DNA of 64,000 nucleotides from JBCBDX01 sp039822005 (GTDB lineage Bacteria; Pseudomonadota; Alphaproteobacteria; Rhizobiales; Rhizobiaceae): contig JBCBMZ010000001.1 of assembly GCA_039822005.1 (NCBI GenBank), positions 974,766 to 1,038,765 of the forward strand, written 5' to 3'. Both the position numbers and the translations under genes were made by a program. Shown in pieces: positions 18,646-26,955 of the stretch; positions within the stretch are counted from its first letter, which is position 1, and each line of letters opens with the position of its first letter. Under the pieces are notes generated by a model. The model made no database searches. It saw nothing but the letters and a program-made list of their open reading frames with translations, and was not told the origin of the DNA.

Positions 18646-19755
18646 TCACCGCTCCCCGGTTACGCGTTTGCGGATCGCGTTGTTGAACAGAACCGCGATT
18701 AACAGCATCGTGCCGAGGAAGACCTGGAACCAGTCTTGGTCGAAGTCGGTATAGGTGAGGCCGATCACAACCATGCCGAAAATGATGGAACCGAAAAAGG
18801 CACCGATCGCGGAGCCGTAGCCGCCGGTTAGCAGACAGCCGCCGATAACCGCGGCGATGATCGCTTCAAATTCCTTCTGGAAGCCGCGCCGTGAGTCCGT
18901 TGAACCCGCATCCATAACGGTGATGATTGCCACCATCGCTGCACAACATGCTGTCACCATGAACAATGAGATTTTGACTTTGTTGACCGGCACACCAGAA
19001 TTCGATGCTGCGGTTTTGTCTCCGCCGGCCGCAAATATCCAGTTTCCAACCGGGGTCTTGAGCAGCACGAATGTTGCCAAAATGGCGATGAGGCAGAACC
19101 ACAGAATCTCGATGGGAAGTCCCGGCACTTTCGCGGTTCCGTTTCGAAATGTGTCGATAATCCCGGCATTGGCGAGCCATGCGAAGAAGCCCGGGAACGC
19201 GTCGCCGGAGAAGAAGGGCGCGAGCCAGTCGCCTTCGGTTGCTTCCCGTACGCCGCGCAGCTGCGTAGAGCCGCCTGTGGCCCATTTCAGACCGACCAGC
19301 GACAGACCGCGCAGGATGAACAGGAACGCCAGCGTGACGATAAATGACGGCAAACCGGATCGGATAACGATAATGCCGTTGATTGCGCCGACGCCGGCTG
19401 CGAATGCAAATGTCGCTGGAATAGCGATCACAAGGGGCATGCCCAATGTCACTGTGCAAGCGGCAAAAAATAGGCCGGCAAAGGCGACCATCGATCCGAT
19501 GGAGAGGTCGAATTCGCCACCAATCATCAACAGCGCTGCGCCAATGGCCAAGATACCCAATTGAGCTGCGGGGGTCATGAAATTGACCACGCCTGCCAGC
19601 GAAAACATGGTGCTATCGGCGGTAATGAGGAAGAAGATGAACACCAGGATCAGACCGGCAATCGCGCCGAGTTCCGGGCGCTTCATTATTTTGGACGTGA
19701 ACGACTCCTCTTTAAGCCGCTCGTCCCCTTTATCAGCAGGTGCGTCGGTCACCAT
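18646..19755 (-). CDS. inositol/sugar ABC transporter permease
   Basis: A 369-residue inner-membrane permease of the BPD_transp_2 (RbsC/IatP) family with about ten hydrophobic helices. A 30-residue polar N-terminus precedes the first helix. The family-typical GGEFDLSIGSMVA stretch is near residue 85, and GGCLLTGGYGSAIGAFFGS lies near the C-terminus. The ATG at 19755 has a GGGAGGTT ribosome site. It follows the binding-protein gene after a GC-rich hairpin and directly precedes the ATPase. Confidence 0.9.
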   Translation of the reverse strand: MVTDAPADKGDERLKEESFTSKIMKRPELGAIAGLILVFIFFLITADSTMFSLAGVVNFMTPAAQLGILAIGAALLMIGGEFDLSIGSMVAFAGLFFAACTVTLGMPLVIAIPATFAFAAGVGAINGIIVIRSGLPSFIVTLAFLFILRGLSLVGLKWATGGSTQLRGVREATEGDWLAPFFSGDAFPGFFAWLANAGIIDTFRNGTAKVPGLPIEILWFCLIAILATFVLLKTPVGNWIFAAGGDKTAASNSGVPVNKVKISLFMVTACCAAMVAIITVMDAGSTDSRRGFQKEFEAIIAAVIGGCLLTGGYGSAIGAFFGSIIFGMVVIGLTYTDFDQDWFQVFLGTMLLIAVLFNNAIRKRVTGER

Positions 19756-19778
19756 AACCTCCCAGTAGTGACAAGGAA

Positions 19779-19804
19779 GGGAGCGCCATTTGCGAGGCGC
19801 TCCC
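19779..19804 (-). terminator. hairpin between binding-protein and permease genes
   Basis: On the transcribed strand, nine-base perfect arms GGGAGCGCC / GGCGCTCCC enclose an 8-base loop and are followed by a pyrimidine-rich TTCCTTG. It lies between two genes of one operon, so partial termination or 3'-end protection of the binding-protein mRNA is more likely than full termination. Confidence 0.7.
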
Positions 19805-19820
19805 AGAACTTTAAGAGCGC

Positions 19821-20744
19821 TTAGCGGATACCTTGCGCAGACAGTTCGATAACCTGCGCCGCTTTGTCAGCAGTCACGAGGTTTGGACCGGAAGGCACGT
19901 CGCCACCAGGCATCAGGCCGTATTCCTGGTTGTTGGCCAGGAAGACCACAGGCAGGTAACCTTGGAGGAACTGCTGCTGGTCAATCGCAAAGGCTGCGTC
20001 GCCGTCAACGATGGACTGCAGGAAGCCCGCTGAAAGGTCGAACGATGCAACAGCGACGTCACGGCCTGAGCCTTTTGCCGCATTCACAGCCGGCTCACCG
20101 GCCAAGCTTGCACCCAACGCCATGACTGTGTCGACATCGCCGTTGGACGCCAACGCCGCAGCAACCTTGGACTCGATCTCTGCCGGGTCGTTGCCTGTTG
20201 GCAGCACATCAACAGAGCCGCCAAAGCCTTCAGCGAAGCCTTCACAACGCAGGTCAAGAGCGACGTTGCCCACTTCGTGGTTGACGCAGATCGCCGAAGA
20301 GCCGCCCATGCCAGCGAGTTTCTTACCGGCAGCGAGCCCAGCATCATATTCAGACTGGCCAACGTGAAGTGTCACACCGAGGCTTTCTGCAACATCAGAA
20401 CCGGAGTTCATGGAAATGACTGGAATGCCAGCGGCCACCGCGCGTTCGATTGACGGCCCAAGGGCGTCACCATCGGGAATTGAAACGACGAGACCATCGG
20501 GTTCCTGGTTCACTGCTGCGTCGATCAGCTGGCTCATGGCCACCATATCGAACGTTTCAGGCGCACGATATTCAACGTTTGAGCCGGTGTGCTCAGCGGC
20601 CAAATCAACGCCGTTTTTCACGACAGACCAGAACGGATCGTTGGCCTGACCGTGTGATACGACAATGATGTCGGCTGCATAGGCTGCACCCGCCATGGCG
20701 ACCGCAGCGGCAGTTGTCGCGAGTGTCGCGATGAGTTTTTTCAT
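19821..20744 (-). CDS. inositol/sugar ABC transporter substrate-binding protein (IbpA-like)
   Basis: A 307-residue periplasmic protein of the Peripla_BP_4 (RbsB) family. The signal peptide is MKKLIATLATTAAAVAMAGA followed by cleavage near AYA-AD. The ATG at 20744 has a strong GGAGGAAAC ribosome site, so I rejected the longer upstream reading. As first gene of the operon with permease, ATPase, iolG, iolC and iolD, it most likely binds myo-inositol like IbpA of Caulobacter; ligand identity is inferred from context. Confidence 0.88.
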   Translation of the reverse strand: MKKLIATLATTAAAVAMAGAAYAADIIVVSHGQANDPFWSVVKNGVDLAAEHTGSNVEYRAPETFDMVAMSQLIDAAVNQEPDGLVVSIPDGDALGPSIERAVAAGIPVISMNSGSDVAESLGVTLHVGQSEYDAGLAAGKKLAGMGGSSAICVNHEVGNVALDLRCEGFAEGFGGSVDVLPTGNDPAEIESKVAAALASNGDVDTVMALGASLAGEPAVNAAKGSGRDVAVASFDLSAGFLQSIVDGDAAFAIDQQQFLQGYLPVVFLANNQEYGLMPGGDVPSGPNLVTADKAAQVIELSAQGIR

Positions 20745-20884
20745 AATGTGTTTCCTCCACAAAAGGCGTCCGGTGGCGCCGTTTCTCAAACCGGAAGTCT
20801 CCTTAACCAGAGATCTTGTTGGCTAACCTCCCGACAGTTCATTTTGGAATGAAATGACCGTTTTTAGCCTCGGCGAAACATTTG

Positions 20885-20929
20885 TTCGATTTTGCGTTTC
20901 GGTCAAGGAAATTCGATTGTGCGTTGCGG
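20885..20929 (-). promoter_or_regulatory. imperfect tandem repeats upstream of the inositol operon
   Basis: Two 18-bp copies, TTCGATTTTGCGTTTCGG at 20885 and TTCGATTGTGCGTTGCGG at 20912, differ at two positions and start 27 bp apart. They lie in the 195-bp gap between the dioxygenase stop and the binding-protein start, where the promoter should be. They are candidate sites for the RpiR-type regulator. A TTCATT-N4-AATGAA palindrome is also in this gap near 20838. Confidence 0.45.
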
Positions 20930-20939
20930 AAAATCGACG

Positions 20940-22130
20940 TCAGGCGTGCCGCATGTGTTGCGCACGATCAATCGCTTGAGAGAACGCGTCCAAATCCGCG
21001 CTATCGTTGAGGCTTTCGAGCATGATGTCGGCGTGGGATTTTGGAGCCAGGCCGCCGCTTGGCGGGTCTGTGTCGAGATTTGTCGGAAACGCGTAACCTT
21101 CCGCACATGCGGCGACGACTGACTTGATCTGCGCGCCGCCAAGCTCGCCGCGCGTTTTTGCCTGCAGAAGCGCCGGATAAACCCTTTTTGCCATCGCAAC
21201 GCGATCAACACTTTCCATGGCCCGGCCAAAGGGAGATGAAACCTGAAAAAGGTTCACCAGTCGCTGTATATCAGCTGCTTGATTTTCCCCACCTGCGTGG
21301 AACAGGGCCGGATTGAAGAAGATGGCATCGCCTTTGCTCATCGGCAATTGCACGTGATGCTCTTCGAAATAGTCGCGGAAATCATCGCGGCGCCAAGCGG
21401 CGTATCCCGCTTCGTAGATTTGAGAGAAAGGGAGCAGTTTGGTGGGGCCTGCGTAAACTGGAATGTCTACATGGGCGATTCCGCCCTGGAGTGTCAGCGC
21501 TGGTGAAAGCAGATGCGCATGGGCGGGAAATTGTGCGCAAACTTCCGCAGTTTGAAAGCCCAGATGATAGTCGCGATGCGCCTGTTGTGCCTTGCCGCCG
21601 GGGCGCACGAGATTGACCTGCGCCGTCATTTGATAACCCGGTCCGAGCCATGCTTCGCAGACTGTGTCGATCAGAGGCATGGCGTGATAGCGTGCGAAGA
21701 CCTCAGGCGCTTCAAAGCAGAGTTTTTGCAGTGAGTTCCAAATACGGGAATTGGACCCAGCGGCTGCGAAATGATCAGCGCCGCTGCTGGCTTGTTCTTC
21801 CAACGCAATGATTTTTTCAAAGACCTCGGTGGCTTCATCAATGGCCTGTGTGTCGTTTGACGCGCCAGCGATGACAAGGACGCCCGGGCCATCCATCAAA
21901 ACGCCAGCCCATTCCGCCATAAGGCTGCGTCGACTATCTGCGTTTTCAAGTTTGGTCTGAAGGCCTGGCCCGTCATAAACTGGAACTTTTTTGATGATGT
22001 CGGTGGCCGAGGGGGTGTCTGACTTATTGGTTTCGCGCTCCACCAAGTGGCGGAATGTCGCCAAATCAGCATCGTTCTCAACAAAGTAGGCAGGCCTTGT
22101 CGTGAAGTTTTGCTGGGCAAATGATGTCAT
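20940..22130 (-). CDS. phytanoyl-CoA dioxygenase (PhyH) family protein in inositol operon
   Basis: A 396-residue Fe(II)/2-oxoglutarate dioxygenase of the PhyH type. The iron facial triad is visible as H-x-D in AHRDYH (about residues 185-187) and the distal His in FHAGGEN (about 279); a 2-oxoglutarate-binding Arg may be in the following IQRLVN. There is no signal peptide. It starts one base after the class II aldolase stop and so belongs to the kinase-iolB-aldolase operon. No standard step of myo-inositol breakdown needs such an enzyme. Hydroxylation or oxidative O-demethylation of an inositol derivative is a possible role, by inference only. Confidence 0.82.
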   Translation of the reverse strand: MTSFAQQNFTTRPAYFVENDADLATFRHLVERETNKSDTPSATDIIKKVPVYDGPGLQTKLENADSRRSLMAEWAGVLMDGPGVLVIAGASNDTQAIDEATEVFEKIIALEEQASSGADHFAAAGSNSRIWNSLQKLCFEAPEVFARYHAMPLIDTVCEAWLGPGYQMTAQVNLVRPGGKAQQAHRDYHLGFQTAEVCAQFPAHAHLLSPALTLQGGIAHVDIPVYAGPTKLLPFSQIYEAGYAAWRRDDFRDYFEEHHVQLPMSKGDAIFFNPALFHAGGENQAADIQRLVNLFQVSSPFGRAMESVDRVAMAKRVYPALLQAKTRGELGGAQIKSVVAACAEGYAFPTNLDTDPPSGGLAPKSHADIMLESLNDSADLDAFSQAIDRAQHMRHA

Positions 22131-22131
22131 C

Positions 22132-22962
22132 TCAGTCTCCTTTGAGTTCGCGCATAATTCGTTTGGCTTCGGTGACCACGACGGGCGCTGTGTTGCGCAT
22201 GATGGTCAGCCGATCAAAAAGGTCGGGTTCGCGCGCCAGCGTCGCACGCAATGAAGCGCCAAAAGCCATGCGCAGTTCGGTGCCAATGTTGAATTTGCAA
22301 ACCGATGTGTTTTGAGCCAGTTCCCGCCGCACGCTCGACGGGATGCCTGAACCTCCGTGCAACACAAGCGGGACGTCGGTTGTCTGGTCGATGGCACGCA
22401 ATGCGCTCCAGTCAATTTGCGCCGCTTTTTCTGTTTGTAGATGAACATTACCGACCGAGACGGCCATGGCATCGACACCGGTTTCGCGGGCAAAGCGCTC
22501 GGCTTCCTCCGGGTCAGTGACAGAACCGGGCTCGCCTTCGGCGTAGCCCACAAAACCGATTTCGCCTTCGCACGCAGCGTCATAGTTGCGAGTCATTTCA
22601 ACTGCTTGGGCCGTCATGTCGATATTCTGATTCAAGGACTTTGACGAACCGTCGAACATGATCGATGTGAAGCCGAGGTCGAGTGCTTTGCGGCACTCGT
22701 CCAGGTCGGTGGCATGGTCGAGGTGACAAACAACTGGCACCGAGGCGTTACGGGCAATATTGACGAACATGGGCGCAATAACGTCAAGCGGCATGTGGCG
22801 GCGGAAACCGGGGCCCGCCTGCAGGATGAGCGGAAGGCCAACATCCTCGGCGGCTGTCGCATAGGCCTGCGCATCTTCCCATCCTAGAACCACGAGCCCT
22901 GCGAGCGCATATTTTTCGCGCATGGCTACCGGCAGAACATCTCGAAGCGTTGCTTGGCTCAT
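22132..22962 (-). CDS. class II aldolase (IolJ/GatY/fructose-bisphosphate-aldolase-like)
   Basis: A 276-residue zinc-dependent class II aldolase. Expected motifs are present: CHLDHATD with the zinc His and catalytic Asp region, SVGNVH, and the phosphate-binding LHGGSGIP. In Bacillus, IolJ cleaves 5-dehydro-2-deoxy-D-gluconate 6-phosphate to dihydroxyacetone phosphate and malonate semialdehyde, and the context (iolB and a kinase immediately upstream, 4-bp overlap with iolB) suggests the same here. Tagatose- or fructose-bisphosphate specificity cannot be excluded. Confidence 0.87.
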   Translation of the reverse strand: MSQATLRDVLPVAMREKYALAGLVVLGWEDAQAYATAAEDVGLPLILQAGPGFRRHMPLDVIAPMFVNIARNASVPVVCHLDHATDLDECRKALDLGFTSIMFDGSSKSLNQNIDMTAQAVEMTRNYDAACEGEIGFVGYAEGEPGSVTDPEEAERFARETGVDAMAVSVGNVHLQTEKAAQIDWSALRAIDQTTDVPLVLHGGSGIPSSVRRELAQNTSVCKFNIGTELRMAFGASLRATLAREPDLFDRLTIMRNTAPVVVTEAKRIMRELKGD

Positions 22963-23813
22963 TTGAACTTGGCGACCATGTCTTTGATGCCGGGGATGGT
23001 TTCTACCTGATAGGCATGGGTGGGCTGGAAATACTGCACTAGCGGGCGCTGCGACAGGCCACCCAAAATGGTGAAATAGTACATCTCATAGCCGGGCAGA
23101 ACGCAGCAGGGGTGATAGCCGTTGTCGATCACAAAGGTTGATCCGTCGACTACATGGAAAGCGTCGCCGGGCTTGCCTTCTTCACGCTGGAGCATTTGCA
23201 TGCCGGAACCGTGCTGGGGGCGGAAGCGGAAATTGTATGTTTCATCATGTCGCGTTTCGTCGGGCAGGCGATCCGTGTCGTGCTTGTGGGACGGAAATCC
23301 GGACCAGCCGCCCGGGCCAACCGTATAAAGTTCACTGACCAGCAGGCGACCGACCTTGCCAACCTGTTTTTGTCCCAGAATGTGCTTGATCTTGCGGTGC
23401 GTTTTGGTGTCGTCGGAACCATATTGAACAAGATCGATTTCGTTCGTGCGCACGGCGAATGGGCTTAGTTGCTCATCGTATTTGGCACCGGCGATAAAGA
23501 CTTCGGTCGCATCGGATGTGCACGTGATGGTCGCTTCCAAACCGGTTGGCACATAAAACCCTTCCGGTTCACCGTCCCAGACATCGACGCCGCGTCCGCC
23601 CAATCCTGTTGCCTCGAAATCGCCCACCACAACATCGACCGTGCCAGTGGCTGGAACGATGCAGGTCTCGTAGCCGGGTACCTGATAGGTAAAGCTCTGG
23701 CCTTTGCTTAGTTTGACGATGTTAAAATAGTTGAGCGGGACCAGGTCGTGGTCGGGGCCAACAATCGGTTCATTTTTATTGTCAAAGGGCGCGATGTGCA
23801 TGGGTCTTTTCAC
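22959..23813 (-). CDS. iolB: 5-deoxy-glucuronate isomerase
   Basis: A 284-residue two-cupin enzyme that isomerises 5-deoxy-D-glucuronate to 5-dehydro-2-deoxy-D-gluconate. Length and text match IolB/KduI-type isomerases: YELYTVGPGGWSGFPSHKHD-like metal region near residue 165 and ending with YQVETIPGIKDM. The start may be GTG at 23813, overlapping the kinase stop, or ATG at 23801; I kept the coupled GTG. It overlaps the aldolase by 4 bp. It is the only iolB seen, so it must serve both inositol regulons. Confidence 0.93.
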   Translation of the reverse strand: MKRPMHIAPFDNKNEPIVGPDHDLVPLNYFNIVKLSKGQSFTYQVPGYETCIVPATGTVDVVVGDFEATGLGGRGVDVWDGEPEGFYVPTGLEATITCTSDATEVFIAGAKYDEQLSPFAVRTNEIDLVQYGSDDTKTHRKIKHILGQKQVGKVGRLLVSELYTVGPGGWSGFPSHKHDTDRLPDETRHDETYNFRFRPQHGSGMQMLQREEGKPGDAFHVVDGSTFVIDNGYHPCCVLPGYEMYYFTILGGLSQRPLVQYFQPTHAYQVETIPGIKDMVAKFK

Positions 23814-24784
23814 TTTTTGGAAGGGGGTGTCATCGGGTTGTTGGCCGCAAAATCTTTGATTTCCGCTTCTGTTGGCATAGCTGGCGCGCAGCCCGGACGG
23901 GTCACCACAATGGCAGCGGCTGTGCTGGCAAAATCGACTGATATTGCGATCGTTTCGCCCGCCGCGGTTGCGGATAAAAGGGCGGCCAGAAAAGCATCTC
24001 CTGCGCCGGTAGGCTTTAACGGCGAGACTTTGCGAATGCCGGTCTCGATCAATAAACCGTTGGCGAATGTGTGGCTCCCTTGAGCCCCCATCTTGTAAAC
24101 CACAAGGCGGCCTTCACGCGCGCCCAAATCCTGCGCGACATTGTAACCATCCTCGCCATTGGCGATGACCGCAAATTCTTCGTCATTGGCGACGATGACG
24201 TCGCATAGCTTTGCGGCGCGCATGAGCGTTTTGGCCGCATCTTCGGGAGATGCCCAGGAATAAGGTCGGTAGTCGATATCTATCACGGTTCGAAGCCGAT
24301 GGGCCTTAGCTGAGCGCAGCGCTTCAAATGTTGCCGCGCGTGACGGCTCTTGCGCCAACGCGGTGCCGGTGACAACCAGATCGCCCCAGGCAGCCCAGTC
24401 GATGCCAAACAGGTCATCAGTGCTCAGTGTCAAGTCGGATGCATTGTTGCGGTAGATGAGCGTACGGTGATTTTCCAGGCGTGCTTCACTCAGTGCCAAT
24501 GACGAGCGGGTCTCGCTACGAGACAGTGTCACCAATTCTGTTGAAACACCGAAGGCTTCCAGCTGTTTGATGCAATAGACACCAACCGGGTCGTCAGAAA
24601 GACGTGTCAGCAATGCGCTGCTCCCGCCAAGGCGAGAGATACCTGCCGCGATATTGGCAGCTGATCCGCCAAGCGAGGATGAGAACGTTTCGGCGTCTTC
24701 AATTGCAACGCCTGGAGGCTCGGGTGCCAGGTCCATACCCGCACGACCGATGACTATCGCCCTTAATCCTCCCATGGCCGACAT
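23810..24784 (-). CDS. second PfkB-family kinase (IolC-like)
   Basis: A 324-residue ribokinase-family kinase. The N-terminal GGSAANIAAGISRLG substrate loop and the C-terminal PTGAGDAFLAALL with the catalytic Asp are intact. The frame is open far upstream, but ATG at 24784 (MSAMGGLR) gives the standard N-terminus and leaves room for the operator at 24856. Being first in the iolB-aldolase operon suggests it phosphorylates 5-dehydro-2-deoxygluconate or a variant of it. It lacks the DUF2090 domain of iolC; the separate class II aldolase would supply that step. Confidence 0.87.
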   Translation of the reverse strand: MSAMGGLRAIVIGRAGMDLAPEPPGVAIEDAETFSSSLGGSAANIAAGISRLGGSSALLTRLSDDPVGVYCIKQLEAFGVSTELVTLSRSETRSSLALSEARLENHRTLIYRNNASDLTLSTDDLFGIDWAAWGDLVVTGTALAQEPSRAATFEALRSAKAHRLRTVIDIDYRPYSWASPEDAAKTLMRAAKLCDVIVANDEEFAVIANGEDGYNVAQDLGAREGRLVVYKMGAQGSHTFANGLLIETGIRKVSPLKPTGAGDAFLAALLSATAAGETIAISVDFASTAAAIVVTRPGCAPAMPTEAEIKDFAANNPMTPPSKK

Positions 24785-24855
24785 GCCAAAATTCCCGTTC
24801 TTTTTGGTGCCGCCTATTTTGCGGCTTGACGAATATGGAAACACAGCGCAATGGG

Positions 24856-24875
24856 TTTTGCAACCGGTTGCAAAA
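24856..24875. promoter_or_regulatory. LacI-family operator (perfect palindrome)
   Basis: The two halves TTTTGCAACC and GGTTGCAAAA are exact reverse complements with no spacer and the central CG typical of LacI-family sites. It lies in the 123-bp gap between the divergent kinase and dehydrogenase genes, so it can control both. A near copy is at 29124, beside the lacI-family gene. Confidence 0.8.
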
Positions 24876-24907
24876 AAGATTGTTACGCTGGCTGGGGAGG
24901 AGTTTCG

Positions 24908-26023
24908 ATGACGCAAATAGGCATCGGTATTGTCGGTGGCGGCTATATGGGAAAGGCGCATGCGGTGGCATACGCCGCCGTGGGCACTGTGTTTGATACT
25001 CAGCTGAGACCGCGCCTTGAAATGGTCTGCGCGACGTCGCCCGAGAGCGCAGAACGTTACCGTGCGGCCTATGGTTTTGCGCGCGGTACATCTGATTGGA
25101 AGCATCTTGTTCTTGATGAAAAAGTGGACGCCATTATCATCGCTTCTCCACAGGATACGCATCTGGAGATCGCCAAGGCCGCCTTCTTAAAAGGCAAGCC
25201 GGTCTTTTGTGAAAAGCCGCTGGGCCGCGATCTGGCCGAAAGTCGTGCGATGGTGGCCGCCGCTGCCGAAGCCGGTGCTGTCAACATGTCAGGATTTAAT
25301 TACATCCGCACGCCCGCTTCACAGTTTGCCCGCCAGTTGATCGCGGATGGTGTTATTGGAGAAATTTACTGGTTTCGAGGTGAGCATACGGAGGATTTTC
25401 TGGCCGACCCCCTGACGCCAGGCAATTGGCGCACGCAAGATATTGCTGCTGGCACGATGGGTGACCTGGCGCCACACATGATCAATGGCGCGCTTGCGTT
25501 GGTCGGTCCCATTTCCTCGCTTAACGCTGTTATCGAAACGGTCATTGCCGAGCGGGACGGGACCGACGGGCGCGAAGATGTGGTCAATGACGATCAGGCC
25601 CAATTCATGTGCCGGTTTGACAATGGTGCGATGGGACATTTGTTCTTCAGCCGAGTCGCCCATGGCAAAAAGATGGGTTATGCCTATGAAATTACAGGCA
25701 CAAAGGGCGCGATCCGCTTTGACCAGGAAGACCAAAATGCCCTGTGGCTTTATGAGGGTTCGGGTCCGGCCTCGCATCGTGGTTTCAAGAAAATTCTGAC
25801 CGGCCCTGACCATCCAGATTACCTGCCGTTCTGCCAAGGACCTGGACACGGGACCGGCTACCAAGACCAGATCATCATCGAAGCGAAAGACTTTTTGACC
25901 GCCATCGAAACGGGAAAAAATGTCTGGCCCACGTTTCAGGATGGTATGGAAGTCAACCGTGTGGTGGAAGCGGCACGGCTGTCTAGCGACCAGCGCCAAT
26001 GGGTCGACATCGCTTCACTTTAG
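24908..26023 (+). CDS. Gfo/Idh/MocA family oxidoreductase in LacI inositol regulon
   Basis: A 371-residue dehydrogenase: nucleotide site GIVGGGYMGKAHA, FCEKPLGRD, and a catalytic region GTMGDLAPHMING. The position that is often Asp three residues after the catalytic His is Asn here. The ATG at 24908 is preceded by GGGGAGGAG. It is followed by iolE after 24 bp. A likely role is oxidation of another inositol isomer, or inosose interconversion, feeding IolE; this rests on context. Confidence 0.86.
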   Translation: MTQIGIGIVGGGYMGKAHAVAYAAVGTVFDTQLRPRLEMVCATSPESAERYRAAYGFARGTSDWKHLVLDEKVDAIIIASPQDTHLEIAKAAFLKGKPVFCEKPLGRDLAESRAMVAAAAEAGAVNMSGFNYIRTPASQFARQLIADGVIGEIYWFRGEHTEDFLADPLTPGNWRTQDIAAGTMGDLAPHMINGALALVGPISSLNAVIETVIAERDGTDGREDVVNDDQAQFMCRFDNGAMGHLFFSRVAHGKKMGYAYEITGTKGAIRFDQEDQNALWLYEGSGPASHRGFKKILTGPDHPDYLPFCQGPGHGTGYQDQIIIEAKDFLTAIETGKNVWPTFQDGMEVNRVVEAARLSSDQRQWVDIASL

Positions 26024-26047
26024 CAAGCAAACCGGAGATTGACGATC

Positions 26048-26944
26048 ATGACCATTCAGATCGGTAACGCGCCTTGTTCATGGGGCGTTGAATTTGCAGA
26101 CGATCTGCGAAACCCGCCATGGAAGCAGGTGCTGCGTGAGAATGCGCAGGCCGGCTACAAAGGTATCGAACTTGGCCCGGTCGGGTTTATGCCCGAGGAT
26201 CCGCCCCTGGTGGCTGACGCTTTGGCCGAGCATGATCTGACGCTTATTGGTGGTGTGGTTTTTCGCGCATTTCATGACCCCGAGCAATGGGATGATGTCC
26301 TCGATGGAACGGTTCGAACGTGCGAGGCACTGGTGGCGCATGGCGCGAAACATCTCGTGCTCATCGATTCCATATCTGAGCGTCGTGCACCGACTGCCGG
26401 TCGCGCCGATGCTGCCGAACAGATGGACCAGGCCGAGTGGACTGCTTTCCGCGACCGTATTGCCCATGTCGCTCAATTGGGGACCGAGAAATACGGCCTG
26501 ACGGTTGGTATTCACGCGCACGCAGCAGGCTTTATGGACTTTGAGCCAGAGCTGGAAAGGCTCCTGGACGAGGTCGATGAGGACATACTGAAGATCTGCT
26601 TCGATACGGGCCATCATTCTTACGCCGGATTTGATCCCGTCGCCTTCATGAAGCGGCACATGGCCCGCATTTCTTATATGCATTTCAAGGATATCGACCC
26701 TGTCGTAAAGGCGGATGTGATCGCCAACCGTACCGGTTTTTACGACGCTTGCGGGCAGGGCATTTTCTGCAATTTGGGCGATGGTGATGTTGAATTTTCC
26801 GCCGTCCGCCAGGTGCTTTTGGATGCCGGTTTTGAGGGGTGGTGCACCGTGGAACAGGATTGCGATCCAACGCTTGAGGGCACTGATCCCGTGGGTGATG
26901 CCAAGCTGAACCGCGAATATTTGCGATCCATCGGATTTGTGTGA
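26048..26944 (+). CDS. iolE: inosose dehydratase
   Basis: A 298-residue TIM-barrel enzyme that dehydrates 2-keto-myo-inositol to 3D-(3,5/4)-trihydroxycyclohexane-1,2-dione. It starts with the family-typical IGNAPCSWGVE, and has GIELGPVG, VGIHAHAAGF, CFDTGHHSYAG and SYMHFKDI, which carry the expected metal and substrate residues. The ATG at 26048 has GGAG ten bases upstream; a TTG at 26039 is too close to it. It is flanked by two dehydrogenases and is the only iolE in the window. Confidence 0.93.
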   Translation: MTIQIGNAPCSWGVEFADDLRNPPWKQVLRENAQAGYKGIELGPVGFMPEDPPLVADALAEHDLTLIGGVVFRAFHDPEQWDDVLDGTVRTCEALVAHGAKHLVLIDSISERRAPTAGRADAAEQMDQAEWTAFRDRIAHVAQLGTEKYGLTVGIHAHAAGFMDFEPELERLLDEVDEDILKICFDTGHHSYAGFDPVAFMKRHMARISYMHFKDIDPVVKADVIANRTGFYDACGQGIFCNLGDGDVEFSAVRQVLLDAGFEGWCTVEQDCDPTLEGTDPVGDAKLNREYLRSIGFV

Positions 26945-26955
26945 GGAGCCTTGCA

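Noticed and set aside
23810..24784. Second kinase as a broken copy of iolC
   Set aside because: It has a full-length PfkB fold with intact substrate and catalytic motifs and differs widely from iolC, so it is a separate gene.
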